Assembly (NCBI RefSeq): GCF_009660225.1
Contig: NZ_CP045920.1
Span: forward strand, 310,001-374,000
Origin: Pseudactinotalea sp. HY158
GTDB lineage: Bacteria > Actinomycetota > Actinomycetes > Actinomycetales > Beutenbergiaceae
DNA: 64,000 nucleotides
Reading direction: 5' to 3'
Part shown: one piece after another, positions 1 through 7,984 of the stretch
Layout: each line of letters starts with the position of its first letter
Position numbering within the stretch: position 1 is the stretch's first letter
Position numbers and translations under genes: made by a program
The notes under the pieces: generated by a model
The model's database searches: none
What the model saw: the letters and a program-made list of their open reading frames with translations, nothing else
Told to the model about the DNA's origin: nothing

Positions 1-226
1 GTCCCATGGGCGGGAGGGGGCCCCGCGGCACGGTTCCGCGACCCCTGCCTCACCCCTAGGGGTGGCGAAAGACGCGCCCGAGCGGCCTAAGGTCGGTGCC
101 ATCGATCACGACCGGCCGGTGCCCGCGCCGTCGACCAGAGTCGACCATGGAGCCGCGGGGAACCGGTGAGGAAGCGGTGGGGAGGCCGCGCGGTCGACAC
201 AGCGGAAGACAAGGGCGGGACGAGTC

Positions 227-826
227 ATGACCGAAGCATGGAACCAGACCCCGAGGATTTTTCACGGCGACCTCGCGAAGGCAACGATCCGGGAGCTGCT
301 CACCGAGCTCGCACGGATCGAGGAGGCGGCGCGCAGACGCAACAACGGCGTCCCGCGGCCCGCCTCGGTCCAGCCGTCCGAGCGGGAACAGGCGATCCTC
401 ACGGCGCTGCGGGCGCGCCGACGAGGCCTCGGGTCCGAGTCGAGCATTCCGTCTCCCGAGATCGAGCATGAGCCGCCGATCGTGCTCGAGACGAGGCGGC
501 GACGCGGCCCGCGCGGCCCGATGTCCGGACGGCTCCGGTTCGACACGTTCCGGGTACCCGAGAAGCGGGTCCACCTGGCCGGGTGCGTCGATGCCTCGAC
601 CGGCAACGACGTGTTGCACACGCTGTTCCGCGCCGCCCGCGCGGGACGGACCCTCGTGGTCGATCTCGCGGGCGTCGACGTGCTCGACGAGGCCGGGGTC
701 GCCGTGCTCGACACCGTGCGCAAGCAGCTGCGGATGAGCAACGGCGACGTGCGGGTCGCGAACGCGCCCGCCGAGTTCCGGCTGCTGCTCCAGGACTTCG
801 CCACGGACAGTCGGCACGCGGGCTGA
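227..826 (+). CDS. STAS-domain protein (anti-sigma-factor antagonist-like)
   Basis: 199 aa. Residues about 105-190 have the layout of a STAS domain: a beta strand (VHLAGCVDAS), a central strand (TLVVDLAGVDVLDEAG) where the Asp/Ser-type phosphorylation loop of SpoIIAA-like proteins sits, then alternating helices and strands. The position usually occupied by the phosphorylated Ser/Thr reads LDEAG, so regulation by phosphorylation is doubtful. The N-terminal 100 residues are charged and helical (ELARIEEAARRR), matching no family I recognise. The gene stands alone, about 155 bp before the oxidoreductase operon. Its partner (an anti-sigma factor or kinase) is not in the window. Domain fairly sure; role inferred. 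Confidence 0.7.
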   Translation: MTEAWNQTPRIFHGDLAKATIRELLTELARIEEAARRRNNGVPRPASVQPSEREQAILTALRARRRGLGSESSIPSPEIEHEPPIVLETRRRRGPRGPMSGRLRFDTFRVPEKRVHLAGCVDASTGNDVLHTLFRAARAGRTLVVDLAGVDVLDEAGVAVLDTVRKQLRMSNGDVRVANAPAEFRLLLQDFATDSRHAG

Positions 827-982
827 GCCGGCCGCGCCGGGGACCGGAGGCCGGAACGCTCCTCCCCCTTCCCAACCGCGCGCGCCGGTGCCTACGGTGA
901 AAAGCATTCGAGGAGCCGGCGGATCCACGCGCTCGGTGTGCGCCGTCCGGTCCCTCATCCACACGCGATGGGCGAGGTTGAG

Positions 983-2791
983 ATGTCACAGACCGCTGCG
1001 GACTTCCTGTGTGACCGGCTGATCGAGTGGGGCGTGACCCGCATCTACGGGTATCCCGGCGACGGCATCAACGGGATCATGGGCGCGCTGGGCCGCCATA
1101 CCGACAAGCTCCGATTCATCCAGGTCCGGCACGAGGAGCAGGCGGCGTTCATGGCCTGCGCGCACGCGAAGTACACCGGCGAGGTCGGGGTCTGCATGGC
1201 CACCTCCGGCCCGGGCGCGATCCATCTGCTCAACGGCCTCTACGACGCCAAGCTCGACCATCAGCCGGTCGTGGCGATCATGGGGCAGACGTTCGCCCGC
1301 GCCATGGGCGGCAGCTTCCAGCAGGAGGTCAAGCTGCTCCAGCTCTACTCCGACGTCGCCTCCGCGTACTGCGAGCAGGTACCGGTGCCGTCCAGCGTCC
1401 GGCACATCCTCGACCGGGCGATGCGGACCGCGCAGTCGGAGCGGAGCGTGACGGCGATGATCGTCCCCGCCGACGTGCAGGACATGGACGCCGTCGAGGA
1501 GCAGCCGCAGGCGACCCACACGGTGCACACGGGCATCGGGTTCTGGCCGGGCCGCCGGATTCCGCGGCAACAGGACCTGCAGGCGGCCGCGGACATCCTC
1601 AACTCCGGCAGCAGGGTGGCCATGCTCGTCGGCGCCGGGGCCCTCGACGCAACCGAGGAGGTCATGCAGGTCGCCGACACCCTCGGCGCGGGGGTGGCCA
1701 AGGCGCTGCTCGGCAAGGCGGTCGTGCCCGATGACGTCCCCTACGTCACCGGCTCGATCGGGCTGCTCGGCACGAAGCCGAGTTGGGATCTCATGCAGGG
1801 TGCGGACACGCTCCTCATGGTCGGCTCCGGCTTCCCGTACTCGGAGTTCCTCCCGCCGATCGGCCAGGCGCGCGGCATCCAGATCGACGTCTCCGGGCGC
1901 ATGCTCTCCATCCGCTACCCGATGGAGCTGGCCCTCCTCGGCGATTCGAAGCAGACCCTCGCCGAGCTCCTTCCCCTGCTCGAACGCAAGGAGGATCGGT
2001 CCTGGCAGGAGAAGATCGTCGCCGCCGTCGAGGACTGGTGGAAGGTGATGGACTCCCGCGCGGAGCCCGCCGACGTCGACCGCGACGGGGACCGCCCCCG
2101 AGTGCGCCCGCAGGCGGTCTTCGCGGAACTGTCGCGGCAGCTGCCCGACCGGGCCGTGCTCTCCTCCGACTCCGGCTCGGCCGCGAACTGGTACGCCCGC
2201 CACATCCGGATGCGGACCGGGATGAAGGGCACCCTGTCCGGCAGCCTGGCCACGATGGTGCCCGGCATGGCCTACACGATCGCCGCCAAGTTCGCCTATC
2301 CGGACCGGGTCGCCGTGGGCACGATCGGCGACGGCGCCATGCAGATGGGCGGCATGGCCGAGCTCATCACGGCCGCGAAGTACTACCGCGACTGGGACGA
2401 TCCGCGGATGGTCGTCGTGGTGCTCAACAACGAGGATCTCAACCAGGTCACGTGGGAGCAGCGCGCGATGGCCGGGGACCCGAAGTTCGACGCCTCCCAG
2501 GACCTGCCGTACGTGCCCTACGCCGCATTCGCCGAGCTCATCGGGCTGCGGGGGATCACGGTCGACCGCTCCGCCCAGCTCGCGGGCGCGTTCGAGGAGG
2601 CCTTCGCCGCCGACCGGCCGGTGATCGTCGACGTCATGACCGATCCGGAGGAGCCGCCGATCCCGCCGCACATCACCTTCGCGCAGTTCGAGGCGCTCAC
2701 CACGTCGGTGCTCGCCGACCCGAAGGAGGGCGTGGCCGGCGCGGTCAACGCCGCCCGGGAGTTCGCCGAGGGCATCCTGCCGAGGCGATGA
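983..2791 (+). CDS. Thiamine-pyrophosphate-dependent enzyme, pyruvate oxidase/acetolactate synthase-like
   Basis: 602 aa, the usual length for the family. An N-terminal pyrimidine-binding domain carries the conserved Glu (RHEEQAAFMA) and the GPGAIHLLNGLYDA motif. A central FAD/nucleotide-type domain follows, then a C-terminal diphosphate-binding domain with GDGAMQMGG...NNEDLNQV, the GDG(X)nNN thiamine diphosphate signature. It should decarboxylate a 2-keto acid such as pyruvate; closest in style to PoxB-like 'TPP-requiring' actinobacterial proteins. ATG 983 (MSQTAADF) is chosen because GGCGAGG precedes it and the family begins there; ATG 968 and 938 are in frame upstream. First gene of a coupled operon running to 7944. 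Substrate uncertain. Confidence 0.85.
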   Translation: MSQTAADFLCDRLIEWGVTRIYGYPGDGINGIMGALGRHTDKLRFIQVRHEEQAAFMACAHAKYTGEVGVCMATSGPGAIHLLNGLYDAKLDHQPVVAIMGQTFARAMGGSFQQEVKLLQLYSDVASAYCEQVPVPSSVRHILDRAMRTAQSERSVTAMIVPADVQDMDAVEEQPQATHTVHTGIGFWPGRRIPRQQDLQAAADILNSGSRVAMLVGAGALDATEEVMQVADTLGAGVAKALLGKAVVPDDVPYVTGSIGLLGTKPSWDLMQGADTLLMVGSGFPYSEFLPPIGQARGIQIDVSGRMLSIRYPMELALLGDSKQTLAELLPLLERKEDRSWQEKIVAAVEDWWKVMDSRAEPADVDRDGDRPRVRPQAVFAELSRQLPDRAVLSSDSGSAANWYARHIRMRTGMKGTLSGSLATMVPGMAYTIAAKFAYPDRVAVGTIGDGAMQMGGMAELITAAKYYRDWDDPRMVVVVLNNEDLNQVTWEQRAMAGDPKFDASQDLPYVPYAAFAELIGLRGITVDRSAQLAGAFEEAFAADRPVIVDVMTDPEEPPIPPHITFAQFEALTTSVLADPKEGVAGAVNAAREFAEGILPRR

Positions 2792-2792
2792 G

Positions 2793-3332
2793 GTGAGTCG
2801 GATGAGCGTATGGACGACGCGGCCCGCCCGGGCGGGCGCGGGTGGGAGCGGCGTAGGGCGCAGCGCCGTCGGGCGCCGCGCCGAGGCCGCGGTGCCCGAG
2901 GTGGAACACCTCCTCGACCGGATGGTCGTCAACATCGAACACGGCCGGTTCGAACGCTCGCTCGCGGGCCTCACGGCCGCGGCCGCCGTGGTCACGGCCG
3001 TGGAGATCTACCTCGAGCACTACAAGGCGAGCTTCGGCAACAAGTGGATGTGGAGCCCGATCCTCGTGACCCCGCCCGTGGTGATCGCCGGGATCGCCGG
3101 GGTGTTCAGCCGCCGCTGGGCCAAGACCGCCCTGCCCGTGGCGTCCGCGGTCTTCGCGATCGACGGGCTCCTCGGGGAGTACTTCCACGCCCGCGGTGTC
3201 GCCCGCAAACCCGGGGGGTGGCGGCTCGCCTCCTTCAACGTGCCCACGGGGCCGCCCATCTCCGCGCCGGGCCTCATGGCCATGGTCGGGGGACTCGGCG
3301 TGCTCGCGGCCCTGCTCCGGCGGGAACGCTGA
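2793..3332 (+). CDS. Small multi-pass membrane protein of the oxidoreductase operon
   Basis: 179 aa with about three or four hydrophobic segments (AGLTAAAAVVTAVEIYL, WSPILVTPPVVIAGIAGVF, TALPVASAVFAIDGLL, ISAPGLMAMVGGLGVLAALL), preceded by a basic Gly/Ala/Arg N-terminus. GTG 2793 lies one base after the stop of the TPP enzyme; ATG 2802 is the alternative. No family recognised. Its position between the TPP enzyme and the gluconate-dehydrogenase-type pair suggests a membrane anchor or electron-transfer partner, since no cytochrome subunit is present. That role is inference. Confidence 0.7.
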   Translation: MSRMSVWTTRPARAGAGGSGVGRSAVGRRAEAAVPEVEHLLDRMVVNIEHGRFERSLAGLTAAAAVVTAVEIYLEHYKASFGNKWMWSPILVTPPVVIAGIAGVFSRRWAKTALPVASAVFAIDGLLGEYFHARGVARKPGGWRLASFNVPTGPPISAPGLMAMVGGLGVLAALLRRER

Positions 3333-3333
3333 G

Positions 3334-4080
3334 ATGCTCGACTTCTCCGATCCGGGCCACCTTCCGAATCTGCGCCCGCGCCGCCAGCCGCCGCACCCGG
3401 ACTGGTTGCCCAGGCAGCGCCGCGGCACCACTCCGCAGATGATCGGGCGCTACCCGGACTACGACGTGCTCGAGTCGGCCGACACGTGGGATGCGGCCAC
3501 GCGCGCGGTCGTGCTCGCGCGGCTCGCCGACCCGGGTCCGCTGCGGGTGTTCAACGAGGCGGAGGAGCGCACGCTCCGCCGGTTCTGCGACGACGTGCTC
3601 GCGCAGGACACCGAGCCCCGCGTGCCGGTGGCCGAGGGGATCGACGCCCGCCTCGCCGCGGGCACGACCGAGGGCTACCGCTACGCCGGCATGCCGGGCG
3701 ACCGGCTCGCGTGGCGGCTCCTGCTCGGCGGCCTCGACCACACCGCCCGGCAGCGGTTCGGCGTGAGCGAGTACGCCCGCGCCGACTGGCCCTCCCGGCG
3801 AGAGCTGCTCGACGCGCTCGCGGCCGGCGACCCGGACGAGATCCTCACGGGCGGCCCCTGGGGCAGGCTCGACGTGCCGCACGTGTGGACCCTGTGCATG
3901 AGCGCCGTGCTCGGCCTCTTCTACGGGCACCCCTGGGCGTGGAACGAGATCGGCTTCGGCGGGCCGGCCTACCCGCGCGGCTACATGCGGCTCGGGCCGA
4001 TGAGCGTGCGCGAGCCCGACGAGGCGGTGGCCGCCACCGCCGAGGACCCGGTGCGCACGAGTGAGGAGGAGGGGCTGTGA
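3334..4080 (+). CDS. Gluconate 2-dehydrogenase subunit 3 family protein
   Basis: 248 aa. The middle (FNEAEERTLRRFCDDVLAQ ... GTTEGYRYAGMPGDRLAWRLLLGGLDHTARQRFG) and the end (VWTLCMSAVLGLFYGHPWAWNEIGFGGPAYPRGY) match the small-subunit family that partners GMC flavoproteins in membrane-bound sugar and alcohol dehydrogenases. Many family members have a Tat signal peptide; this one begins with a Pro/Arg-rich stretch without a hydrophobic core, suggesting a cytoplasmic enzyme. ATG 3334 is one base past the previous stop and its own stop overlaps the next start (GTGA), so it is translationally coupled to the flavoprotein, as expected for a complex. Confidence 0.85.
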   Translation: MLDFSDPGHLPNLRPRRQPPHPDWLPRQRRGTTPQMIGRYPDYDVLESADTWDAATRAVVLARLADPGPLRVFNEAEERTLRRFCDDVLAQDTEPRVPVAEGIDARLAAGTTEGYRYAGMPGDRLAWRLLLGGLDHTARQRFGVSEYARADWPSRRELLDALAAGDPDEILTGGPWGRLDVPHVWTLCMSAVLGLFYGHPWAWNEIGFGGPAYPRGYMRLGPMSVREPDEAVAATAEDPVRTSEEEGL

Positions 4081-5786
4081 CGCTGCTCAAGGGGTCGGTC
4101 GGACCCGCGGAGAACGACTCGCGCTTCCTGCTCGACGTGCACTCCCGCAGGCTTCCGGGCGAGGACACGATGGCCCGCTACCGCGACGAGGACGAGGTCG
4201 ACCTCGTGGTCGTCGGCGCCGGGGCGGGCGGCTCCGTGCTTGCCCAGCGGCTCGCGCGGGCGGGCTGGCGCGTGGTCGTCCTCGAGGCCGGGCCGTTCTG
4301 GCATCCGGACGAGGACTGGGTCTCCGACGAGGCCGGCTCCCACCACCTGTACTGGAACGAGCCGCGCGTGATCGGCGGCACCGATCCCGTCGCGCTCGGC
4401 AAGAACAACTCCGGGCGCGGGGTCGGCGGCTCGATGGTGCACTACGCCGGCTACACCCCCCGGTTCCACCCCTCCGACTTCCGCACCCACTCGACCGACG
4501 GTGTGGGCGCCGACTGGCCGCTCGGCTACGGCGACCTGCGGGCCCACTACGAGCTGCTCGAACGGGAGCTGCCCGTCGCCGGCCAGAACTGGCCCTGGGG
4601 CGAGCCGCACACCTACCCCTCCTCCCCGCACCCGATCTCCGAGCAGGCCGCCGTGCTCTGGCGCGGCGCGGAGAAGCTCGGGATCGAGATGCGGGTCGGC
4701 CCCGTCGGGATCGTCAACGGCACGTTCGGCAACCGGCCCCACTGCATCTACCGCGGCTATTGCCTGCAGGGCTGCAAGGTGAACGCCAAGGCCAGCCCGT
4801 ACGTCACCCACCTGCCGGACGCGCTCGACCACGGCGTGGAGATCCGCGCCGACTCGATGGCCGCCCGGGTGGAGATCGACGATTCGACCGGCGCCGCGAT
4901 CGGGGTCGCCTACTTCTCGGGCGACGACGACACCGTGCACCTGCAGCGCGCGGCCACGGTCGCCGTGGCCGGCTACTCGATCGAGACCCCGCGGCTGCTG
5001 CTCGCCTCGACGTCCCGCCGTCATCCGAACGGGCTCGGCAACAACGAGGACCAGGTGGGCCGCTACGTCATGGTCCAGGGGGCGGCCCAGACCGCGGGCC
5101 GATTCGACCACGAGATCCGCCAGTACAAGGCGCCGCCGCCGGAGGTCTCCTCCGAGCAGTTCTACGAGACCGACCCGGCCCGGGACTTCGCCCGCGGCTT
5201 CTCCATCCAGACCGTGGGCCCGCTGCCGATCGGCTGGGCCGAGCACGTGCTCGCCGACGGGCACTGGGGCCGGGCGCTGCGGGAGTACATGCGCGACTAC
5301 AACCACTGGGCGACCATCGGGGTGTTGAACGAGCTGCTGCCGCATCCGGACAACCGGGTCACCCTGGCCGAGGAGGTGGATCGGCGCGGCCTGCCCGTGG
5401 CCCGATTCGACCACTCCCTCGGTGAGAACGACCGGCGCAACAACGCCTACTCCACCCGGGTCATCACCGAGATCCTCCAGGCCGCCGGCGCCCAGGACGT
5501 GCTCACGGTGCACCGCTTCGCCCACCTCGTCGGCGGGGCGCGCATGGGCGCGGCGCCGGCGGCGAGCGTCATCGATTCCGACCACCGGATCTGGGGGGTG
5601 CCGAACGTGTTCGTCTGCGACGGGTCGGTCATGCCGACCCAGGGCGCCGCCAACCCGGCGCTGACCATCATGGCGCTCGCCTCCCGGCTCGCCGAGCGGC
5701 TCACGGGCACCCGGCCCGGCGCGAGCGGGCGGCGAGGCGCTCGCCGGGGCGAGCTGCGTCGTCCACACGCCGGGGTCGGATCGTGA
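4077..5786 (+). CDS. GMC-family FAD oxidoreductase, gluconate dehydrogenase large-subunit type
   Basis: 569 aa. The FAD-binding Rossmann fold is at about residues 42-72 (VVVGAGAGGSVLAQRLARAG...VVLEAG). The second FAD motif is GRGVGGSMVHYAG. A cysteine-rich loop, CIYRGYCLQGCKV, is typical of the gluconate/2-keto-sugar dehydrogenase branch. The C-terminal GMC motif is DGSVMPTQGAANPALTIMALA. It should oxidise a sugar, sugar acid or alcohol and pass electrons via the subunit 3 protein. GTG 4077 overlaps the preceding stop by four bases, and its stop overlaps the next start in the same way. Substrate not readable from sequence. Confidence 0.9.
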   Translation: MTLLKGSVGPAENDSRFLLDVHSRRLPGEDTMARYRDEDEVDLVVVGAGAGGSVLAQRLARAGWRVVVLEAGPFWHPDEDWVSDEAGSHHLYWNEPRVIGGTDPVALGKNNSGRGVGGSMVHYAGYTPRFHPSDFRTHSTDGVGADWPLGYGDLRAHYELLERELPVAGQNWPWGEPHTYPSSPHPISEQAAVLWRGAEKLGIEMRVGPVGIVNGTFGNRPHCIYRGYCLQGCKVNAKASPYVTHLPDALDHGVEIRADSMAARVEIDDSTGAAIGVAYFSGDDDTVHLQRAATVAVAGYSIETPRLLLASTSRRHPNGLGNNEDQVGRYVMVQGAAQTAGRFDHEIRQYKAPPPEVSSEQFYETDPARDFARGFSIQTVGPLPIGWAEHVLADGHWGRALREYMRDYNHWATIGVLNELLPHPDNRVTLAEEVDRRGLPVARFDHSLGENDRRNNAYSTRVITEILQAAGAQDVLTVHRFAHLVGGARMGAAPAASVIDSDHRIWGVPNVFVCDGSVMPTQGAANPALTIMALASRLAERLTGTRPGASGRRGARRGELRRPHAGVGS

Positions 5787-6889
5787 CCGGCCGCGCCGCG
5801 CCGCGGATCGGGCAGGTCGCGACCTCGGTCTACGAGATCCCCACCGACGGGCCCGAGGCCGACGGCACGCTCGCGTGGTCCTCGACGACCCTCGTGCTCG
5901 TGCAGGTGAGCGCCGGCGGGCAGGTCGGCACCGGCTACACCTACGCCGCCGGGGCGTGCGCGGGAATCGTCGACGGCCCGCTCGCCGCCGCGCTGGCGGG
6001 GCGGGACGCGTTCGACGTGCCGGGAAGCTGGGAGGCGATGGTGCGGGCGATCCGCAACCTCGGCCGGCCGGGCCTGGCCTCGTGTGCGATCAGCGCCGTG
6101 GACACCGCCCTGTGGGACCTCAAGGCCCGGCTCCTCGGGGTCTCGCTCAGCCGGTTGCTCGGGCGCGCGCACGAGGCGGTGCCGATCTACGGCAGCGGCG
6201 GCTTCACCACCTACGACGATCACCGCACGCGTGCCCAGCTCGACCACTGGGTGCACGCCCTGGGCATCCCGCGGGTGAAGATCAAGATCGGCGAGTCGCG
6301 CGGGGAGCGCGTGGCGCGGGACCTGCACCGGGTGGCTCTCGCGCGCGCGGCGATCGGGGAGACGGCGGAGTTGTACGTCGACGCGAACGGCGCCTACGGG
6401 CGTAAGCAGGCGATCCGGGTCGGCCGGGCCCTCGCGGGTGAGCGCGCGACCTGGTTCGAGGAGCCCGTCTCCTCCGACGACCACGCGGGCCTGGCGCTCG
6501 TGCGCGACCGGGTCGACGTGGACGTCGCCGCCGGGGAGTACGGGTACGACCTGGCGTATTTCCGCCCCCTGGTGGACGTGGTCGACTGCGTGCAGATCGA
6601 CGTCACCCGGTGCGGCGGGATCACCGAATGGCTGCGGATCGCGGCGCTCGCGGCGGCGCACAACCTGCAGGTGTCCGGCCACTGCGCACCGCAGTTGCAC
6701 GCGCACGTGGCGGCGGCCGCGGTGAACCTGCGACACCTCGAGTATTTCCACGACCACGTGCGCATCGAGGCCCTGCTCTTCGACGGCGTGCTCGAGCCCC
6801 GGGGAGGCGCGTTGGTGCCCGACCAGGGGCGGGCGGGCAACGGGCTGGAGCTGCGATCCGCCGACGCCGAACGGTTCCGGACCGGGTGA
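5783..6889 (+). CDS. Enolase-superfamily enzyme (mandelate racemase / muconate lactonizing type)
   Basis: 368 aa. It has the N-terminal capping domain and a barrel with the superfamily residues in order: the KxK motif (VKIKIGES), metal ligands in YVDANGAYG, WFEEP and AAGEYGYD, and a catalytic-type His in SGHCAPQLHAH. The KxK Lys plus His pair fits sugar-acid dehydratases and the MR subgroup. A sugar-acid dehydratase would fit directly downstream of a sugar-oxidising flavoprotein, so the operon may oxidise a sugar to an acid and then dehydrate it (inference). GTG start overlaps the previous stop (GTGA). Substrate unknown. Confidence 0.85.
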   Translation: MTGRAAPRIGQVATSVYEIPTDGPEADGTLAWSSTTLVLVQVSAGGQVGTGYTYAAGACAGIVDGPLAAALAGRDAFDVPGSWEAMVRAIRNLGRPGLASCAISAVDTALWDLKARLLGVSLSRLLGRAHEAVPIYGSGGFTTYDDHRTRAQLDHWVHALGIPRVKIKIGESRGERVARDLHRVALARAAIGETAELYVDANGAYGRKQAIRVGRALAGERATWFEEPVSSDDHAGLALVRDRVDVDVAAGEYGYDLAYFRPLVDVVDCVQIDVTRCGGITEWLRIAALAAAHNLQVSGHCAPQLHAHVAAAAVNLRHLEYFHDHVRIEALLFDGVLEPRGGALVPDQGRAGNGLELRSADAERFRTG

Positions 6890-6945
6890 GCGACCCTCAG
6901 GGCACGGGAGACCGAACCGGTAGAGCAGCAGAGCAGGAGGATGAC

Positions 6946-7944
6946 ATGGACGCACGAAGGATCGCGGTGGTGACCGGCGGGACCGCGGGGGTCGGGCGGG
7001 CCGCCGTCCGGGAGTTCGCGGCGGCGGGCTACGACGTCGCCGTGCTCGCCCGCGGTCGGGCGGGGCTGGCGGGGGCGGTCGCCGACGTCGAGGCCCGGGG
7101 CGGGCGGGCGCTCGGCCTGCCCACCGACGTGTCCGACCACGGGGCGGTCGAGTCCGCGGCCCGCCGGGTCGAGGACGAGCTCGGGGAGATCGACGTGTGG
7201 GTCAACGTCGCGTTCGCCGGGTCGCTCGCACGCTCGTGGGACACCTCCCCCGAGGAGTTCCGGCGGATGACCGAGGTGAGCTACTTCGGCCAGGTGTACG
7301 GCACCCAGGCGGCGCTCGAGCACATGCGGCCGCGGGACCGCGGGGTCGTCATCAACGTGGGCTCGGCCCTCGCCTACCGCTCGATCCCGCTGCAATCGGC
7401 CTACTGCGGGGCGAAGCACGCCGTGGTGGGCTACACGCAGTCCGTGCGCACCGAGCTCCTCGCCGAGGGCAGCGGCGTGCAGCTGTGCATGGTGCAGTTG
7501 CCGGGGCTCAACACGTCGCAGTTCAACTGGAACCTCAACCGGATGGCCGGCCACCCGATGCCCGTGGCGCCGGTGTTCCAACCCGAGCTCGCCGGCCGGG
7601 GAATCGTGTTCCTGGCCGGGCATCCGCGCCGCAACCTGTGGGTGGGGTTCTCCACCGCCTACACGATCCTCGCCGAGCGGCTCATCCCCGGCCTGCTCGA
7701 CCGCTACCTCGGCCGGACCGGGATCGCCTCCCAGCAGGCCGATGAGGAGTTGCCGCGGTGGGGATCGAACGTGTTCGAGCCCGAGGACGACGAGGTCGAC
7801 CGCGGCTCCCACGGCGCATTCGATGCCACCGCGCATGCCCGCGACCCGTGGCTGTGGCTGACGATGAACCGCCGCGCGGTCGCAGCGGGGGCCGGGGCGG
7901 TCGCGGTCGCCGGCCTGCTGGCGCGGCGCGCGCGCCGCCGGTAG
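6946..7944 (+). CDS. SDR-family oxidoreductase with C-terminal hydrophobic tail
   Basis: 332 aa. Classical short-chain dehydrogenase: nucleotide motif VTGGTAGVGRAAV near residue 10, an active-site Ser (INVGSALAYRSI) and the YCGAKHA motif (YxxxK) at about residue 150. The C-terminal third is longer than usual and ends with a single hydrophobic helix followed by an Arg cluster (RRAVAAGAGAVAVAGLLARRARRR), which may anchor the enzyme to the membrane facing the cytoplasm. A strong AGGAGG ends six bases before ATG 6946. Last gene of the operon; a hairpin follows at once. Substrate unknown. Confidence 0.85.
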   Translation: MDARRIAVVTGGTAGVGRAAVREFAAAGYDVAVLARGRAGLAGAVADVEARGGRALGLPTDVSDHGAVESAARRVEDELGEIDVWVNVAFAGSLARSWDTSPEEFRRMTEVSYFGQVYGTQAALEHMRPRDRGVVINVGSALAYRSIPLQSAYCGAKHAVVGYTQSVRTELLAEGSGVQLCMVQLPGLNTSQFNWNLNRMAGHPMPVAPVFQPELAGRGIVFLAGHPRRNLWVGFSTAYTILAERLIPGLLDRYLGRTGIASQQADEELPRWGSNVFEPEDDEVDRGSHGAFDATAHARDPWLWLTMNRRAVAAGAGAVAVAGLLARRARRR

Positions 7945-7971
7945 CGGCTGCCCACTCGAGCGGGCAGCCGC
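7944..7971. terminator. Bidirectional hairpin between convergent genes
   Basis: A perfect 10-bp stem (GCGGCTGCCC paired with GGGCAGCCGC) closes an 8-base loop containing CTCGAG. It begins at the SDR stop codon and ends 13 bases before the stop of the convergent symporter gene. There is no U-tract on either side, which is common in GC-rich actinobacteria. The position fits a shared terminator. Confidence 0.6.
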
Positions 7972-7984
7972 CACCGGCGCGGGG

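Noticed and set aside
1-226. A gene in the first 226 bases
   Set aside because: Frames are open in several directions but none has a start signal or recognisable domain.
986-2995. A 669-codon open frame antisense to the TPP enzyme, and many similar long antisense frames (3981-5768, 13044-15170, 27221-29671, 55667-58036)
   Set aside because: High GC with G/C at third positions leaves antisense frames open; their translations are Arg/His/Gly-rich with no domain, while the opposite strand encodes clear enzymes.
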